DNA of 64,000 nt. Source: Ananas comosus. Taxonomy: Eukaryota > Streptophyta > Magnoliopsida > Poales > Bromeliaceae. The translations under genes and the position numbers were made by a program. Shown one piece after another: positions 11,944-23,272 of the stretch; positions within the stretch are counted from its first letter, which is position 1; each line of letters begins with the position of its first letter. The notes under the pieces were generated by a model that saw only the letters and a program-made list of their open reading frames with translations, had not been told where the DNA came from and searched no databases. The stretch covers positions 8,233,225 to 8,297,224 of the forward strand of contig NC_033630.1 of the NCBI RefSeq assembly GCF_001540865.1. Reading direction: 5' to 3'.

Positions 11944-14289
11944 TGTAACATATCACTTCCCCGTGAGTTGTGCCGAGTTCCGTCGAAATGAGCGGAACGC
12001 GGAAAGGAATGAGTTACTATAGGCTAAAAGTGAATTGGAGCCTATATATGAAATATAAAGGGACCAGAGAGAGTGAAACTGCAATTCTGGACAATTTCCA
12101 GAATTTTTGCTCTCGGGGACCGGTCCCTTGGGTGAGAGACCAGTTCCCGAACGTTGGTAAATCGAGTAGAAGGAAAAATCGGCTAAGTCCTGGAAGCTGA
12201 GCTCTCGGGAACCGGTCCTTCGGCGGGAGACCGGTCCCCGGAGACCGGTTTCATCGAGGGGAGACCGATCCCCTTTTGCGCAGGTTGCAGGATAGCTCTC
12301 GGGAACCGATCCCTGAAGGGGAGAGACCGGTCCCCGAGCCCGAAAATGCCCAGTGAGGGCTGTTTGTAAAGATGAAAAGTTGAGGGGTTTAAATGCAAAT
12401 ATGGCTTGAGAGGGGTTATATGGGTTAGGGCATGAGTGAGAACTCATTTGTTCTCACTCTCACTCTCAAACCTTCCCTCTCTCTCTCTAAAACCCTTTTC
12501 TTCTCTCTCCCTCTCTCTCTAGGGCTTGGACCAAGAGGGTTTTGGAGGAGAAAGGCTTGGAGAAGAAGCTCTCCAAGGTGAAAACCAAGCTAGAGCAGGG
12601 CTTTGAAGAGAAGCTTTGGACTCCAAAGGTGAGTTCTTGTGATTTTAGTTTGAGTTTTGGGTTTTTGCTTCTAGTTGAAGCATCTAGAGAGGTTTATTGT
12701 GGTTTTCCTCCATGTTTACTCAAGCTAGGGGCTTGATTGGAGAGAGTGATATTGTGAAGGACCTATATTTAGGGTTTTGTAATTTTAAGGTTCAAACTTG
12801 GGTTTGATCTCATTTTAACCTAATTGGTAGGTCTACGAACACAACGGTGCGCTCGGTTCGGCGATACGACGAGCGTGCGGGAAGATATTGAGAAAATAAG
12901 CGAAAATAGTACAGATCGTCGTAGCTCGCGGCGATCGAGTCCTAAAATCGTGGAATCAGAACCGTGGCATCCTTGTGACACACAAAGGTGGGGGGTGCTA
13001 TCCGGAAACACCGGATCTCTTTCTATGTCTATATCCCTTCTTTGAGCATGTTGATATCATAACATTCTTGCATTTGCATGTAGGGTAATGAACAGTACAT
13101 GTTGGTTATAACAATTATCTGCGTAGGATTATCGTAATGATGGGGATTCATGTGAACAAAGATAGTGAAAGACCCTATATGAATGTGAATGTAAGAAATG
13201 ATTGTGACCGTAGTGAATAAGGGTGACATAGACATTAGTGACTCGATTGACACTGATAAGTAAATAGTTAAACAAGGTTTAACCCATGTGACATATGTGT
13301 ATTGTGGCATGAGGACCACCGTGATATTGACAAGTGACAGTATGTGTATGAATAGGTATTAACCATTCATCGGCATTGAGGTAGCGAGAATTGTGACAGG
13401 TTGGCCATACCTCCTCAAAATTGAGGATGGGATCATACTCACATGTATTGGTTCCGGCTTGTGAGAGGTCGCTCCTCCACGAGCAGTGTACTCCGGAGAA
13501 GAAATGCACCACGGGTGGACGTGCCCGGCGAAGATCCTTCGGGTGGTAGTGCCTTGTGCCTCCCCCGTTAGATGGATATGTGGACTGTGAGTTAGGGTAA
13601 ACCAGGAGCACCCCAGGTTGAATTGGGTAAAGGCCAAGGGAAAGTGAAAAGGACTTGCATTCATAATAATCATGTATTTGAATATGAATATCTATCTGTG
13701 ACTTGTTTCTTGCAGGCATTGTATTAGAAATGCATTAGTGGGTTTGTTATTCTTCCTTATTGAAATACATATGCCTGAATTAGACCTAGTGGGCGAATCG
13801 GCATGGTCGGCGGCCGAACCCACTGGAAACTTCTTCTAGTTCTCATTACCACTAACCCTGTAGATCCGTACGCGAGCGGGGCGGCGGAGGATTGAGGCAA
13901 GGGAGTCGCGCCGTAGATAGCGACCCCGGAGTTGTATAGGCATACCCTACCCTCGGTGCAATCAACTTTTGTATGTTGAAACTGTAAGATGTAAATGATG
14001 TAAATTATATTTTGGTTAAAGAAAGATGTGATGTAAATGAATGTAATGGACTACTTGTGTTTGGTTCAAATGAAATCAAATAACGTGTAATGGATGTTTC
14101 GTTAGTTTCGATGCTTTCACTGGTGTTGTTGTTTGCCCTCGTGCAAACCTTGTATATTCCGCAATTCTCTTTTGACTTGCTTGTAATATACTTGTTGTTG
14201 GAGCCTTGGGCGGATAGGAGAGGTACTGTCCGTTCGGCGTCTGTCATGTGCTCGAATCCGACCAAAATGGCGGAGCTCGGGGCGTGACA
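11944..14289 (+). mobile_element. Solo LTR C (2346 bp)
   Basis: The element begins TGTAACATATC and ends GGGGCGTGACA. The target duplication CTTGA is at 11939-11943 and 14290-14294. An array of ACCGGTCCC/ACCGATCCC palindromes occupies 12110-12345, followed by a CT-rich leader (12470-12525) and an intron-like segment (12629-12830). The GGTGGGGGGTG block is near 12987. It is a single LTR without internal sequence. Confidence 0.92.
12105..12345 (+). repeat. Array of ACCGGTCCC palindromic units
   Basis: Eight or so copies of the core GGGACCGGTCCC or close variants are spaced 15-60 bases apart upstream of the CT-rich leader. Comparable arrays are at 15740-16060, 31850-32090 (minus-strand LTR), 47560-47710, 53770-54010 and 57345-57510. 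ORFs rich in 'GPV/DRS' across these arrays are artefacts. Confidence 0.7.
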
Positions 14290-15571
14290 CTTGACATGGA
14301 CCTAGGGATAGGTGGAGTTTCGAGTGTTTGTTAACCTTAGTTGACAGGGTATCCTCAGTTGACGAGGATTGGATCATACTCACATAGTCTGTTTTGGGCT
14401 TGTGGTGGTCGCTTCACACAAGTAGTGCACTCCTCCGGAGTTGTCACACGAGCTGGGTAGCTCACGAACGGGGTAGCTCACCGGGTGGGATACGAGCGGG
14501 ATAGCTCCTCACCCATTGGACTAGGAAGTGAGTCGGGGGAAGGGCGGGGTAGCTCTACACCTGTGAGATTTGAGCGGGGTAGCTCTTTACTTGTGAGATT
14601 AGAGCGGGGTAGCTCTTTACATTTGAGATTTGAGATATTAGCCGGGGCGAAGAGCGGGGTAGCTCTTCACCTACTAGAATTGGGTGTGATTACCTATGAG
14701 ATTAGGATTTGAGTCGGGGCCAAAGGCGGGGTAGCTCTTTATTTAGGACATCTGAGTTGTGAGACGGGTGAGACAAGAGCGGGGTAGCTCTTCACATATG
14801 TGATTTGAGATCTTAGGCGAGTTAACCTAGTGGATTGGGTAATGACATGAATAGCATAAGTGGATTTGCATTCATACCATGATTAGACATAGTGTATGTA
14901 GTGGATTGCATAACTATGTTCGCATAATGTATTCTTGACATTGTTGAAGCATAGTAGCATGATAGTAGACTAGTTGCTAAATGATATTCCATGCATTGCT
15001 TGCATTTGAAGGCATAGTAGAGCATCGTTGCAATTTCATATTTATCTATCTGTCTATCTATCTATTTGTGCCTGCTTAGACCTAGTGGGAAGATCGGCGG
15101 AGTCGGCGGCCGAACCCACTGGGAGCTATATTTATATAGTTCTCACCCAACTTTGTTGCAGGGCCGAGTGCGAGCGTTCCGGGGGAGGATCGCGGTAAGG
15201 GCATAGCGCCCTAGCTAGCTAGTAGAGTTTTCTATTTGTATTAGAGCACCCTCATGTGCATATTTATAGACATGATGTATTTTGGAGAGCACTTATGTAT
15301 ATGAGAAGATTTGTATCTAGATGCATGGGAGATGCAAATATATTCATTTTGGTGAGATAAAAAGAGAAAACAAAAGATGTAAATGTTGAATGTGGTTGTA
15401 ATAGTTAGAATATCTCTCTCTTTGTTTACTTATTGTATTACTTACTTGCTCTTGTGTATACTTGTGAAAGTACTCGCTTGCTAGATTATGTATGTTGTTA
15501 AGTTTTCCTGGGCAACTTATTGTGCATGATCTTATTTGTTTGAGCCTTGGGCGGACAAGGAAGGTGCTGTC
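14290..15571 (+). repeat. A1 3' LTR, segment 3
   Basis: The sequence follows the 5' LTR from about 2100 to 3390, including the 'gcggggtagctctt' tandem array and the CTAT microsatellite (15042-15064). It ends with CTGTC (15567-15571), the target of solo LTR D. Confidence 0.9.
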
Positions 15572-18183
15572 TGTAAGAAAGTGAATTCTTGAAATTCGAG
15601 AGTTGTACTTCGTCCAGGATCGACTAATTGTTGAATGAGTACCCTTCGGGAAAGCTAAATATGTCCAAAACACAAAAAGTGCTTTGGAATCGAGTCTGCG
15701 AGAGCAAAAAATGCAAAATTCAGCACTTAACCAATTTTGCTCTCGGGGACAGGTCCCTGGAGGGGAGGACCGGTCTCCGTAGCTCAGGGTTCCGGGGGAT
15801 GCTCGATGCAACCGGTCTCTGGAGGGAGGGACCGGTCCCCGTGTGCGACACCAGCGAGAGAAGACCAAAAATGGCTAAGTCCTGGAAATATAGCTCTCGG
15901 GAACCGGTCTCTCAGGGAGGACCGGTCTCCGAGGGACAAGTCTCTCGGGCGGGGACCGGTTCCCGTACGCGAAAAAGCTGGCAGAGCTCTCTGCCTGCAT
16001 GGAAGGCTCTCGGGGACCGGTCTCCCCGACGAGGGACTGGTCTCTCTGGGCAAAAACTGCCCAGTGAGGGCTGTGTACAGGATGAAAAGTAGAGGGGCTA
16101 AAATGAATTTTGTTACATTAGAGAGGCATATGGGCCCTTTCTCTCCCTCAGCCTCTCATTTCTCTCCCTCTCTCACACTCTCTTGCTCACTCTTTCTCTC
16201 TCTAGGAAGAAAAGGGAAGAAGAACAAGAAGGAGAAGGAGAAAAGAGAAGAAGAAGAAGGAGGAGATCAAGCTCAAGGAGGCTTGGAGCATCTCCCTCTT
16301 CCTCTCCTCACCATTGGAGTAGCTCAAGAGGTAAGCTCTTGAATCTTAGCTTATGGAACTTAGGGTTTTTTGTTTTGAGCTTTGGAAATGAGGTCAAATA
16401 GACCTCTAGCACCCTTGTTGGTGGATTAGAGCTAGAGCTAGGGTTCCAAAGTGCAAATAGCAAGATGTGAACCCTAGGGCTCCAAATGGGGTTTTTGGTA
16501 AAATATGAGATTGATCTCATTTAAGGCCTTGTAAACCTAATTGCTAGGTGTCTAAACGCGGGGGCGAAGTCGAAATTACGATTCGTTGAGTTGATTTAAA
16601 GCTATCGGCAAGATAAGGCCGATTGAGCATTGTTTTGGACCAAGGAGGCCAAGACTTCATCGTAAAGAACGTCGAAGGGCATTTCTAGAACCTCTACGAC
16701 TATAAAAGGTGGGGGGTGTCATTCCGAAGCAACCGAGCTCTTTTCTATGTCTTAGAATAGCATAATCTCATCTCTTGCATGTTGCATTGTAAGATTGCAT
16801 TGTAATGCCTTTTCCTTATGCTTTTAAATGTTAACCTAGTGTACATGGAATACTTGGTGAAAATGGATAGGTAAGGATTGGGTCGAAACGTGGATCCTAT
16901 AGTGCTAAAGAAAAGAGATGGACACGATGGGTGTTTGGTGACATAGAAAATGGCATTTAAGTGTTTAAAGAACATATTGAGTGGCATTAAAATAGTGTAC
17001 TTGACACTAGAGGTTTGAGAACCTAGGGATATGTGGATCCCTTAGAAAATGCCTTGTGGACAAAAAACTTAGTAAAGCTAAGTGTAATTGCATGATGGTC
17101 GGAATAAATGACTTCCGAGTGATGTTGGCCCTAGTTCGTAGGGTATCCTCACATGGAGAGGACATAGACGAGTTTTGATTGTGATGTTGGCCCTAGATGG
17201 TAGGGTATCCTCACGAGGAGAGAATAGATCAAGCTCACAGTCTATTATTTGGGGTGGTATAGCCATCCATATCCTCACATGGAGAGGATTGTCATCGCGT
17301 ACTCCGGAGTGTCGGGCGATAGGGACCACATGGAGGTCCACAGACAGTCCCGGGTTTGGGGGCACATGGAGCTCCCCTACCCAATTGGGATGGAAAGGTG
17401 AGTTGAGGGCGAAACCAAGGGTCTCGCCATAGATTGGGTAAATGAAAAACAAGTATTGTCATTGAACATTATTATTTGAACATGGATCGAACTTGTTAGC
17501 ATAGTAGTAAACCCTTACTATATGATGCATGCATTCATTACACATGATTATGGACATAGTAGCATAGATTTCCTATTATGTCATTTACAGCTTTGAGATA
17601 TCCATCTATATATCTATCTTATTGTTACTTGTGCCCACTTGGACCTAGTGGAGAGATCAGCGGAGTCGGCGGCCGAGCCTACTGGGAACTATGGAAGATA
17701 GTTCTCACCCCACTCTATTTCCAGTGGTAGGTACAAGGTTGCCGAGAAAGGATGCGGCAAGGGCATCGCGCCCGAGCAGTGAGACCGTGGTAGTATAGTG
17801 GCTTTCCTTTTTGCATTAGCACACCTATGTATTGAGAGAGATTCATGTAGGTGAGGATTTGGAGAGCTATGTATTCTGGATGATCAAATGTATTCATTTT
17901 GAGAAAAGATGTAAATGTAAATGAAAGCAAACTATTGTAATAGTTAGTAAAGTACTCTCTTTATTTTACTTGTATATATAGTAGATTACTTGCTCTTGTT
18001 GTTGTTCGCACTATTTGTGCCCTATTGATTGTGTACCTTTAGAATTTAAACTCCTAGGTAAATTCTTGTACTCAATCTGTTGTTGAGCCTTGGGCGGACA
18101 GGGGAGGTGCTGTCTGTTCGGCGGTCCGTCCGGCGGGCCCAAACCGTGCCTAATTGGTAGTGGTTTCGGGGCGAGGCGTGACA
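15572..18183 (+). mobile_element. Solo LTR D (2612 bp)
   Basis: The element begins TGTAAGAAAGTG and ends GGCGTGACA. The target duplication CTGTC is at 15567-15571 and 18184-18188. It contains an ACCGGTCTC palindrome array (15740-16060), a CT-rich leader (16140-16205), an intron-like segment (16331-16547) and the GAACTAT hairpin (17686-17704). Its tail resembles the fragment at 26081-26424 and the minus-strand LTR at 53090-54181. Confidence 0.92.
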
Positions 18184-18248
18184 CTGTCCGTCCGACGTCT
18201 GTTCGACGCGCCCGAACCGGCCAAATTGGCGGGGCTCGGAACATGACA
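18184..18248 (+). repeat. A1 3' LTR, segment 4 (3' end)
   Basis: The last 65 bases of the A1 LTR match 3390-3440 of the 5' LTR, ending CATGACA before TATAG. Confidence 0.9.
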
Positions 18249-18366
18249 TATAGCGACCCCACATATAGCAACACTTTTAAAAAAGTGTCGGTAATTTAGC
18301 CAGCAGCACATTTTTTATCTATACCGACATTTAAAAGTGTCGCTATACACCGTTTTTGTTCTAGTG
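18249..18366 (-). mobile_element. CACTA-like short element, right half
   Basis: This continues the element broken at 465. TATAG is duplicated (18249-18253), then the sequence reads on to the inverted end ...TTTTTGTTCTAGTG, followed by the TTA duplication. Internal 'acactttt...aaaagtgtcg' subterminal repeats form a small inverted pair. Confidence 0.85.
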
Positions 18367-18369
18367 TTA

Positions 18370-18688
18370 GTAATTTCGTGACAAAACTCCAAACCATATA
18401 AAAACCTCTCACGATGCTTATTTCACCAAAAATTAAACTAAGTTCGTAGTAATCACCAAACAATACATCATTTGTGTTAACATTCTAATTACAATAGGAT
18501 TAAATTCAAAATTACATAAACTAAACTTTCTAGACATACTGTCACAACCCAAACCATCCTTTAGTTCAAGTTGCGATCATCAAACCTCCATGTAATTAAA
18601 ATCCAATTTCTTGAATTCGAATCCTATAAAGCTGCAAGACATAAGGGAAACCTCCATTTGAAACCACTAAGTCTAGGAGTGAATCATA
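18370..18688. other. AT-rich spacer, no gene seen
   Basis: The stretch lies between two CACTA-like elements. No ORF, RNA gene or LTR is recognised. TGTCACAACCC at about 18540 is reminiscent of an LTR end, but nothing else supports it. Confidence 0.5.
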
Positions 18689-18691
18689 GTT

Positions 18692-19173
18692 CGCTACAAC
18701 AAAAATGATGTATAGTGACACTTTTAAATATCGGTACAGATAAAAAAGAGTGCTGTTGGCTAAATTAATGACACTTTCTAAAATTGTCGCTATATGTGGA
18801 GGTCGCTATATGTAGGGCCGCCTTGATGTTTGGCACTTACTCCTCCAGTGACATGTGGCGGAGAAACATGTAGCCCTCTACGGTCTCTGCGAGATCCTCG
18901 TGGCCGAACTCCAGCTGCCAGAACTATACCTCGTTGGCTGCTGCAGCGAAAAAGGAGAAGGGAAGATGGTGATCAATTTTTTTTTTCCTTTTCTATTTGT
19001 AATCGAGTCAAATGGGCTGTGTGGGGTTGGTTGAGTAGAGGAATTTTTTATTTTTGATTGGATTGGGCTTTATATTTAGGCCTTATTAGATTTTAAAAAA
19101 GTTTGGCATAAGTGGGACACTTACAAAAAAGTGTTCTAAAAATGTGTCTCTATAACCTAATTCTGTTGTAGGG
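18692..19173 (+). mobile_element. CACTA-like short element, second copy (482 bp)
   Basis: The left end is CGCTACAACAAAAATG (expected CACTA) and the right end is ...TTCTGTTGTAGGG (expected TAGTG). The 3-bp duplication GTT is at 18689-18691 and 19174-19176. Apart from mutated tips it matches the element split by A1, in inverted orientation. No transposase ORF is present; the 18830-19057 ORF lies inside the element and is not supported. Confidence 0.82.
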
Positions 19174-19259
19174 GTTATGCATGCTTAACAATATAAATCA
19201 ATGCAATATGAACAGCTATATCTAAAATGCAAGCTATCTATAACTATGATCTCTTACAT

Positions 19260-19400
19260 CACTACAACAAAATATATATTTAGCAACAATTTAATAGCGG
19301 CAATTATTGAATGACCATTATTATTTATTATTTAATTATATTTTAGCGGCAATTATTTTAAGCTATATTTTTTTATTGACTAATAATTTTATAGATATCT
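19260..19400 (+). mobile_element. CACTA-type terminus (fragment)
   Basis: CACTACAACAAAATATATA opens the fragment, followed by two subterminal 'agcggcaatta' motifs. No matching inverted end was found downstream, so this may be the left end of a larger element carrying the protease fragment, or a remnant. Confidence 0.45.
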
Positions 19401-19419
19401 ATTTTGAGCCGGATACAAT

Positions 19420-19445
19420 CCTAACCCTAACCCTAACCCTAACCC
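19420..19445. repeat. Interstitial telomere-like repeat (CCCTAA)4
   Basis: Four consecutive copies of the plant telomere-type hexamer/heptamer core CCCTAA are present, with degenerate continuation (CCGAATCCGAACC). The tract is too short to be a telomere. It may mark a repaired break or an insertion. Confidence 0.75.
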
Positions 19446-19520
19446 GAATCCGAACCTAACACCAAATCCCTAATTCCCCTTCATATTCCCCTCAATCGAT
19501 CTCATCCCTAATTCCCACCA

Positions 19521-19922
19521 ATGCGCCATTCCAGTTCCTTCCTCTTAGTCCTCCTCCCCCTCGTCGTCGTCGTCTCCTCCCATGGCGTCCTCTCCCATTC
19601 CCTCCGCCTCGAGCTCCTCCACCGCCCCTCGGCGACGCCGATCGTCGCCGCGTCACGGATCGACCACCTTTATGTAATCACACGGAGCGACGAACTCCCG
19701 CAAAGCGTGATCGTGGCGGCTATGGTGTTGCAGTGGAGCGCGTGCGAGGCCCCGGCCCAGGATCCAGCGGCGTTGGCGGCGCAGGGGCCAGAGTCGGCGT
19801 TCACAATGCCACTGAGCTTGGGGGCGTACACGGGGATGGGAAAGTACTTCGTGCGGTTCCGCATATGCACCCCGGTGCAGCGCTTCGTGCTCGTCACTAA
19901 CTCCAGGAGCAACCTCACCTAG
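19521..19922 (+). pseudogene. Captured fragment of a plant aspartic protease (N-terminal part)
   Basis: The ORF begins with a signal-peptide-like stretch (SSFLLVLLPLVVVV). Near residues 95-130 it reads LSLGAYTGMGKYFVRFR and TPVQRFVLVTNSRSNLT. Secreted nepenthesin-type aspartic proteases have GAYTGTGQYFVRFRVGTP and a catalytic DTGS at this place. Here the active-site triplet is altered (NSRS) and the following Trp codon is a stop (TAG, 19920-19922), so it cannot be catalytic. The full enzyme is over 400 residues; only the N-terminal part is here. The region upstream (19446-19520) is leader-like. Location between transposon ends suggests capture by a mobile element. Confidence 0.6.
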
Positions 19923-19989
19923 GTAGAGAGCTGTCTCCGCTGCCGCCGCCGCCACCAATCTCCTCGTCGCCAATCTACTCACTGGCGAG

Positions 19990-20392
19990 CCCTCCCCTCT
20001 TCTTTCGAAAACGCCAAACCGGTGAGGTTGAAGATGATTGTAGCGTAGATGATGACAGCGGCATAAGTCGTAACGGCCTGCGGACTTGGTTCGACATTCT
20101 CGAAAAAGGTTAAGGGTTCGAAGAAATGGAGAAAATTGATTCCCCACCCCTCTTCTTTCGAAAACGCCAAACTGGCAAGGTTGAAGAAGGTCGTGGCAAT
20201 GTGAATCACCCATTCCATCAATTAACGGTTTCGAATAGGGTATAGAGAGGTTCGAAGAAACGAGGAGCCATTGGCTCCCCTCTCCTTTCCTATTTGAGTC
20301 ATCTAGATGGCATAGGTGACGACGGTAGCAGGACCTAAAAAAAGAAAAAAAAGAAAAAACGGAAAAGAGATTCTTTTTTTTTAATATGTATT

Positions 20393-20426
<34 letters not shown>

Positions 20427-21280
20427 TCTGATGTTCAAACAGTGGAAGTAGAATGACGAGTTGGATGAAGCGGCACGGCGGTGCGGTCGAAGATGTCTCC
20501 TTCTTTTGATTTTTTTTTTTTTTGTACGTAGAAACGTGTGTAGTAAGGTAGAAATGCTATTATCTCTTTTCTTTATATCGTAGTCTCTCTCCGTATCGCT
20601 ATCCTCTCTCTCTGTTCTTGCTCTCTATCTCTTCTATGTGTCATATTTTTTTATTCTCATATTTATAGTAGAAAGGAAAATCTGAGGAATCAGAGGGATT
20701 AATGGGGTTAGGCGAGAGATATTTTGAGGAGTCGATTAGGAATTCGAAATTCGAAATCGAATTTTGAATCGGTTGTTGGAGGGATGATATTTTCTAGTCA
20801 GTTGTGAGTTTAATAATTCAAAATTCGAATGGATGTGGTCGTTAGAAGATATTTTGGAAGTTGGTTGAGTATTTGAAATTGCAATTTGAATGGGAAAAAA
20901 CATGTAATGAGGTTGTTGGGATAAGAATATTTTCTAATTGAATATTGAATTTTAGGATATGGATATGAGCCGTCATTGATTGGGTCCGCTTTGATGAAAT
21001 TTGTTGGGCACATGTAATAATATTCGTTAGGCTAAAATATGGCCCGAATTATTGCATAGGATAAAAATTTCAACGGGCTTTCATTAGGCCCACCAACTCG
21101 TATTCATGAATGGGCCTATTAAATGAATTTAAATTATTATTATTGGCCCCAAAATTTTTTAGTCAACATGAGAGCTATTAGGATTGTATGAGTCTGAATT
21201 TAATTAGTTTTGATTATGATTATGATTGCTTTATCCTATATATATAGTATAGATTTTTTTTTTTTTTTTACTTCAAACAA
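19990..21280. repeat. Large direct repeat, copy 1
   Basis: The block contains two 155-bp units (starts near 19997 and 20150), followed by about 1.1 kb of AT-rich DNA with TTTA microsatellite (about 20397-20422). It closely parallels 21970-23272 in order and content, including 'ggagccattggctcccct' and 'tatagtatagatttttt'. On the minus strand the 155-bp units read AVTTYAAVIIYATI...NLTGLAFSKEEG, a membrane-like peptide of unknown origin. Confidence 0.7.
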
Positions 21281-21660
21281 ATTGCCGCACACCTTTTCGA
21301 CGCATGAGTTTCGCGCACGATGAAAATGTGCTCCTCTTTTCTTTCTTTCTAGTCAAGATATTTTTTTTCTTTTCTTTTTTTTTTTTTGTTTTTTTTTTTT
21401 TTTNTTTTTGCTCAGACTCTTTTTTTTTGTTAGGTCTCTTGCTTTGACCGTACTTTTTTTTTGTTCGGTCCCAGACTTTTTTTTTTTTGTTTTGTCCCTT
21501 TCTTTGACCGTACAGACCTCCCTCCTCTTTTTTTATTGTACAAAAGCTTTTTTTTGTTTTTGTTTTTTTTTCCGTTCCCAAATTTTTTTTTTGTCGGCCC
21601 GCTACGTTGACCGTATAGATTGGATTGAAGGGTCCAAAAAAATAGGTAATCATTGATTCC
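21281..21660. repeat. T-rich low-complexity stretch
   Basis: Long T runs interrupted by short unique pieces lie between the two large repeats. A single N at 21404 lies inside a T run. Lysine- and phenylalanine-rich ORFs on both strands come from these runs. Confidence 0.8.
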
Positions 21661-21666
21661 TCTCCC

Positions 21667-22200
21667 CTCTTCTTTTGAAAACGCTAAACCGGCGAGGTTG
21701 GAGATGACTGCGGAGTAGATGACGACGGTGGCATAAGTCGTAACGGCCAACAGACTTGGTTTGACATTCTTGAAAGAGGTTGAAGGGTCCGAAGAAATGG
21801 GGAATTATTGATTCCCCTCCACTCTTCTTTCGAAAATGCCAAACCGACGAGGTTGGAGATGACTGCGGTGTAGATGATGATGGTGGCATAAGTTATAACG
21901 GCCGACAGACTTTGTTTGACATTCTCAAAAGAGATTGAAGGGTTCGAAGAAACGGAAAATCATTGATTCCCCTCCACTCTTCTTTCAAAAACGCCAAACC
22001 GGCGAGGTTGGAGATGATTGCAGTGCAGATGACGGTGGCATAAGTCATAAAGGCAGACGGACTTGGTTCGACATTCTCGAAAGAGGTTGAAGGGTCCGAA
22101 GAAATGGAAAATCATTCATTAATCCCCTCCCCTCTTCTTTCGAAAATGCCAAACCGTCGAGATTGAAGGAGGCCGCGGCAATGTGAATACCCATCCCATT
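21667..22200. repeat. Tandem array of about 155-bp units
   Basis: Unit starts (ctcttcttt...aacgccaaaccg) fall at 21667, 21822, 21977 and 22132, exactly 155 bases apart. Each unit holds 'gaggttggagatgactgcg' and 'acttggttcgacattc'. It leads into large repeat copy 2. Confidence 0.85.
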
Positions 22201-23272
22201 AATTAACGGCTTCGAATGGGGTATAGAGAGATCTGAAGAAACGGGGAGCCATTGGCTCCCCTCCCCTATCGCATCGAAGTCGTCTAGATGGCATATGTGA
22301 CGACGGTAGCAGGACCTTAAAAAAAGAAGAAAAAGAAAAAGAAGAAAAGATATTCTTTTTTTTTATTTTGATATATATTATTATTATTTCCTTTTTTATT
22401 TTATTTATTTATTTATTTTTACCTGATGATCAGACGGTGGAAGTAGCATGACGGGCTGGATGAAGCGGCATGGCGGCGCGATCGAAGATATCTCCTTGTT
22501 TTGATTTTTTTCTTTTGTATATAGAAACGTTTGTAGTAAGGGCAGAAATGCTATTATCTCTCTTCTTTGTATCGTAGTCTTTCTCCGTATCGCTATCCTC
22601 TCTCTCTCTGTTTTTTCTCTCGATCTCTTCTATGTGTCATCTTTTTTTATTTTCATATTTATAGTAGAAGGGAAAATCGGAGAAATCGGAGCGATTCGTT
22701 GAGTTAGGCGAGAGAAATTTTGAGGAGTCGGTTAGGGATTCAAAATTCGAAATCGAATTTTGAATCGGTTGTTGGAGGGATAGATATTTTCTAGTCAGTT
22801 GAGAGTTTAAAAATTCGAAATTCGAATGCATGTGGTTGGTTAGGAGATATTTCGGAAGTTGGTTGAAGATTTGAAATTGAATTTTGAATGGGAAAGGATT
22901 TGTAATGAGATTGTTGGGATAAGAGATATTTTCTAATTGAATATTGAATTTTAGGATGTCGATATGGGCTGTCATTTATTAGGCCCGCTTTGATGAAATT
23001 TGTTGGGCACAAATAATAATATTTGTTGGGCTGAAATGAGGTCCGAATTATTGCATAGGCTTAAAATTCAACGGGCTTTCATGAGGCCCACCAACTCGTA
23101 TTCATAAATGGACCTATTGAGTGGATTTAAATTATTATTATTGGCCCCAAAATTTCTTGGTCAATATGAGATCTATTAGGATTGTATAAGTCCAAATTTA
23201 ATTGATTTTGATTATGATTGGGATTGCTTTATCCTATATATATATAGTATAGATTTTTTTTTTATACTTCAA
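21970..23272. repeat. Large direct repeat, copy 2
   Basis: Same order as copy 1: two 155-bp units, 'ggagccattggctcccct', TTTA-rich tract, 'gtagtctttctccgtatcgc', then AT-rich sequence to 'tatagtatagatttttt' and 'cttcaaaca'. Offset between copies is about 1980 bases. AT-rich ORFs inside (22637-22975) are not credible. Confidence 0.75.

Larger units (their letters stand above)
466..18248 (+). mobile_element. A1: gag-only Ty3/gypsy-type LTR retrotransposon with nested solo LTRs
   Basis: The element runs from TGTAAGATACC to ...CATGACA and is flanked by TATAG on both sides (461-465 and 18249-18253). The parts in order are a 5' LTR of about 2.98 kb, a primer site, a broken gag, a 1.5 kb domain of decayed pol, a polypurine tract, and a 3' LTR split by three solo LTRs. 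With the three insertions and the 6655-6798 duplication removed, the 3' LTR is about 3.0 kb, matching the 5' LTR. No reverse transcriptase, RNase H or integrase ORF is present, so it is non-autonomous. It sits inside a CACTA-like element, which dates that element as older. Confidence 0.9.

Noticed and set aside
12105..12345. Spaced repeats resembling a CRISPR array
   Set aside because: Units are short palindromes at irregular spacing in a plant LTR; there are no uniform spacers and no cas genes.
15628..16342. Overlapping frames rich in Gly, Pro, Val, Arg and Ser
   Set aside because: They read across the ACCGGTCTC palindrome array of solo LTR D in several frames.
19420..19445. True telomere
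   Set aside because: Only four units, with unique sequence on both sides.
21273..21653. Lysine-rich minus-strand frame
   Set aside because: It is a translation of T runs, and contains an N.
22637..22975. Minus-strand 112-codon frame rich in Asn, Phe and Ile
   Set aside because: AT-rich composition in a duplicated repeat, with no equivalent intact frame in copy 1.
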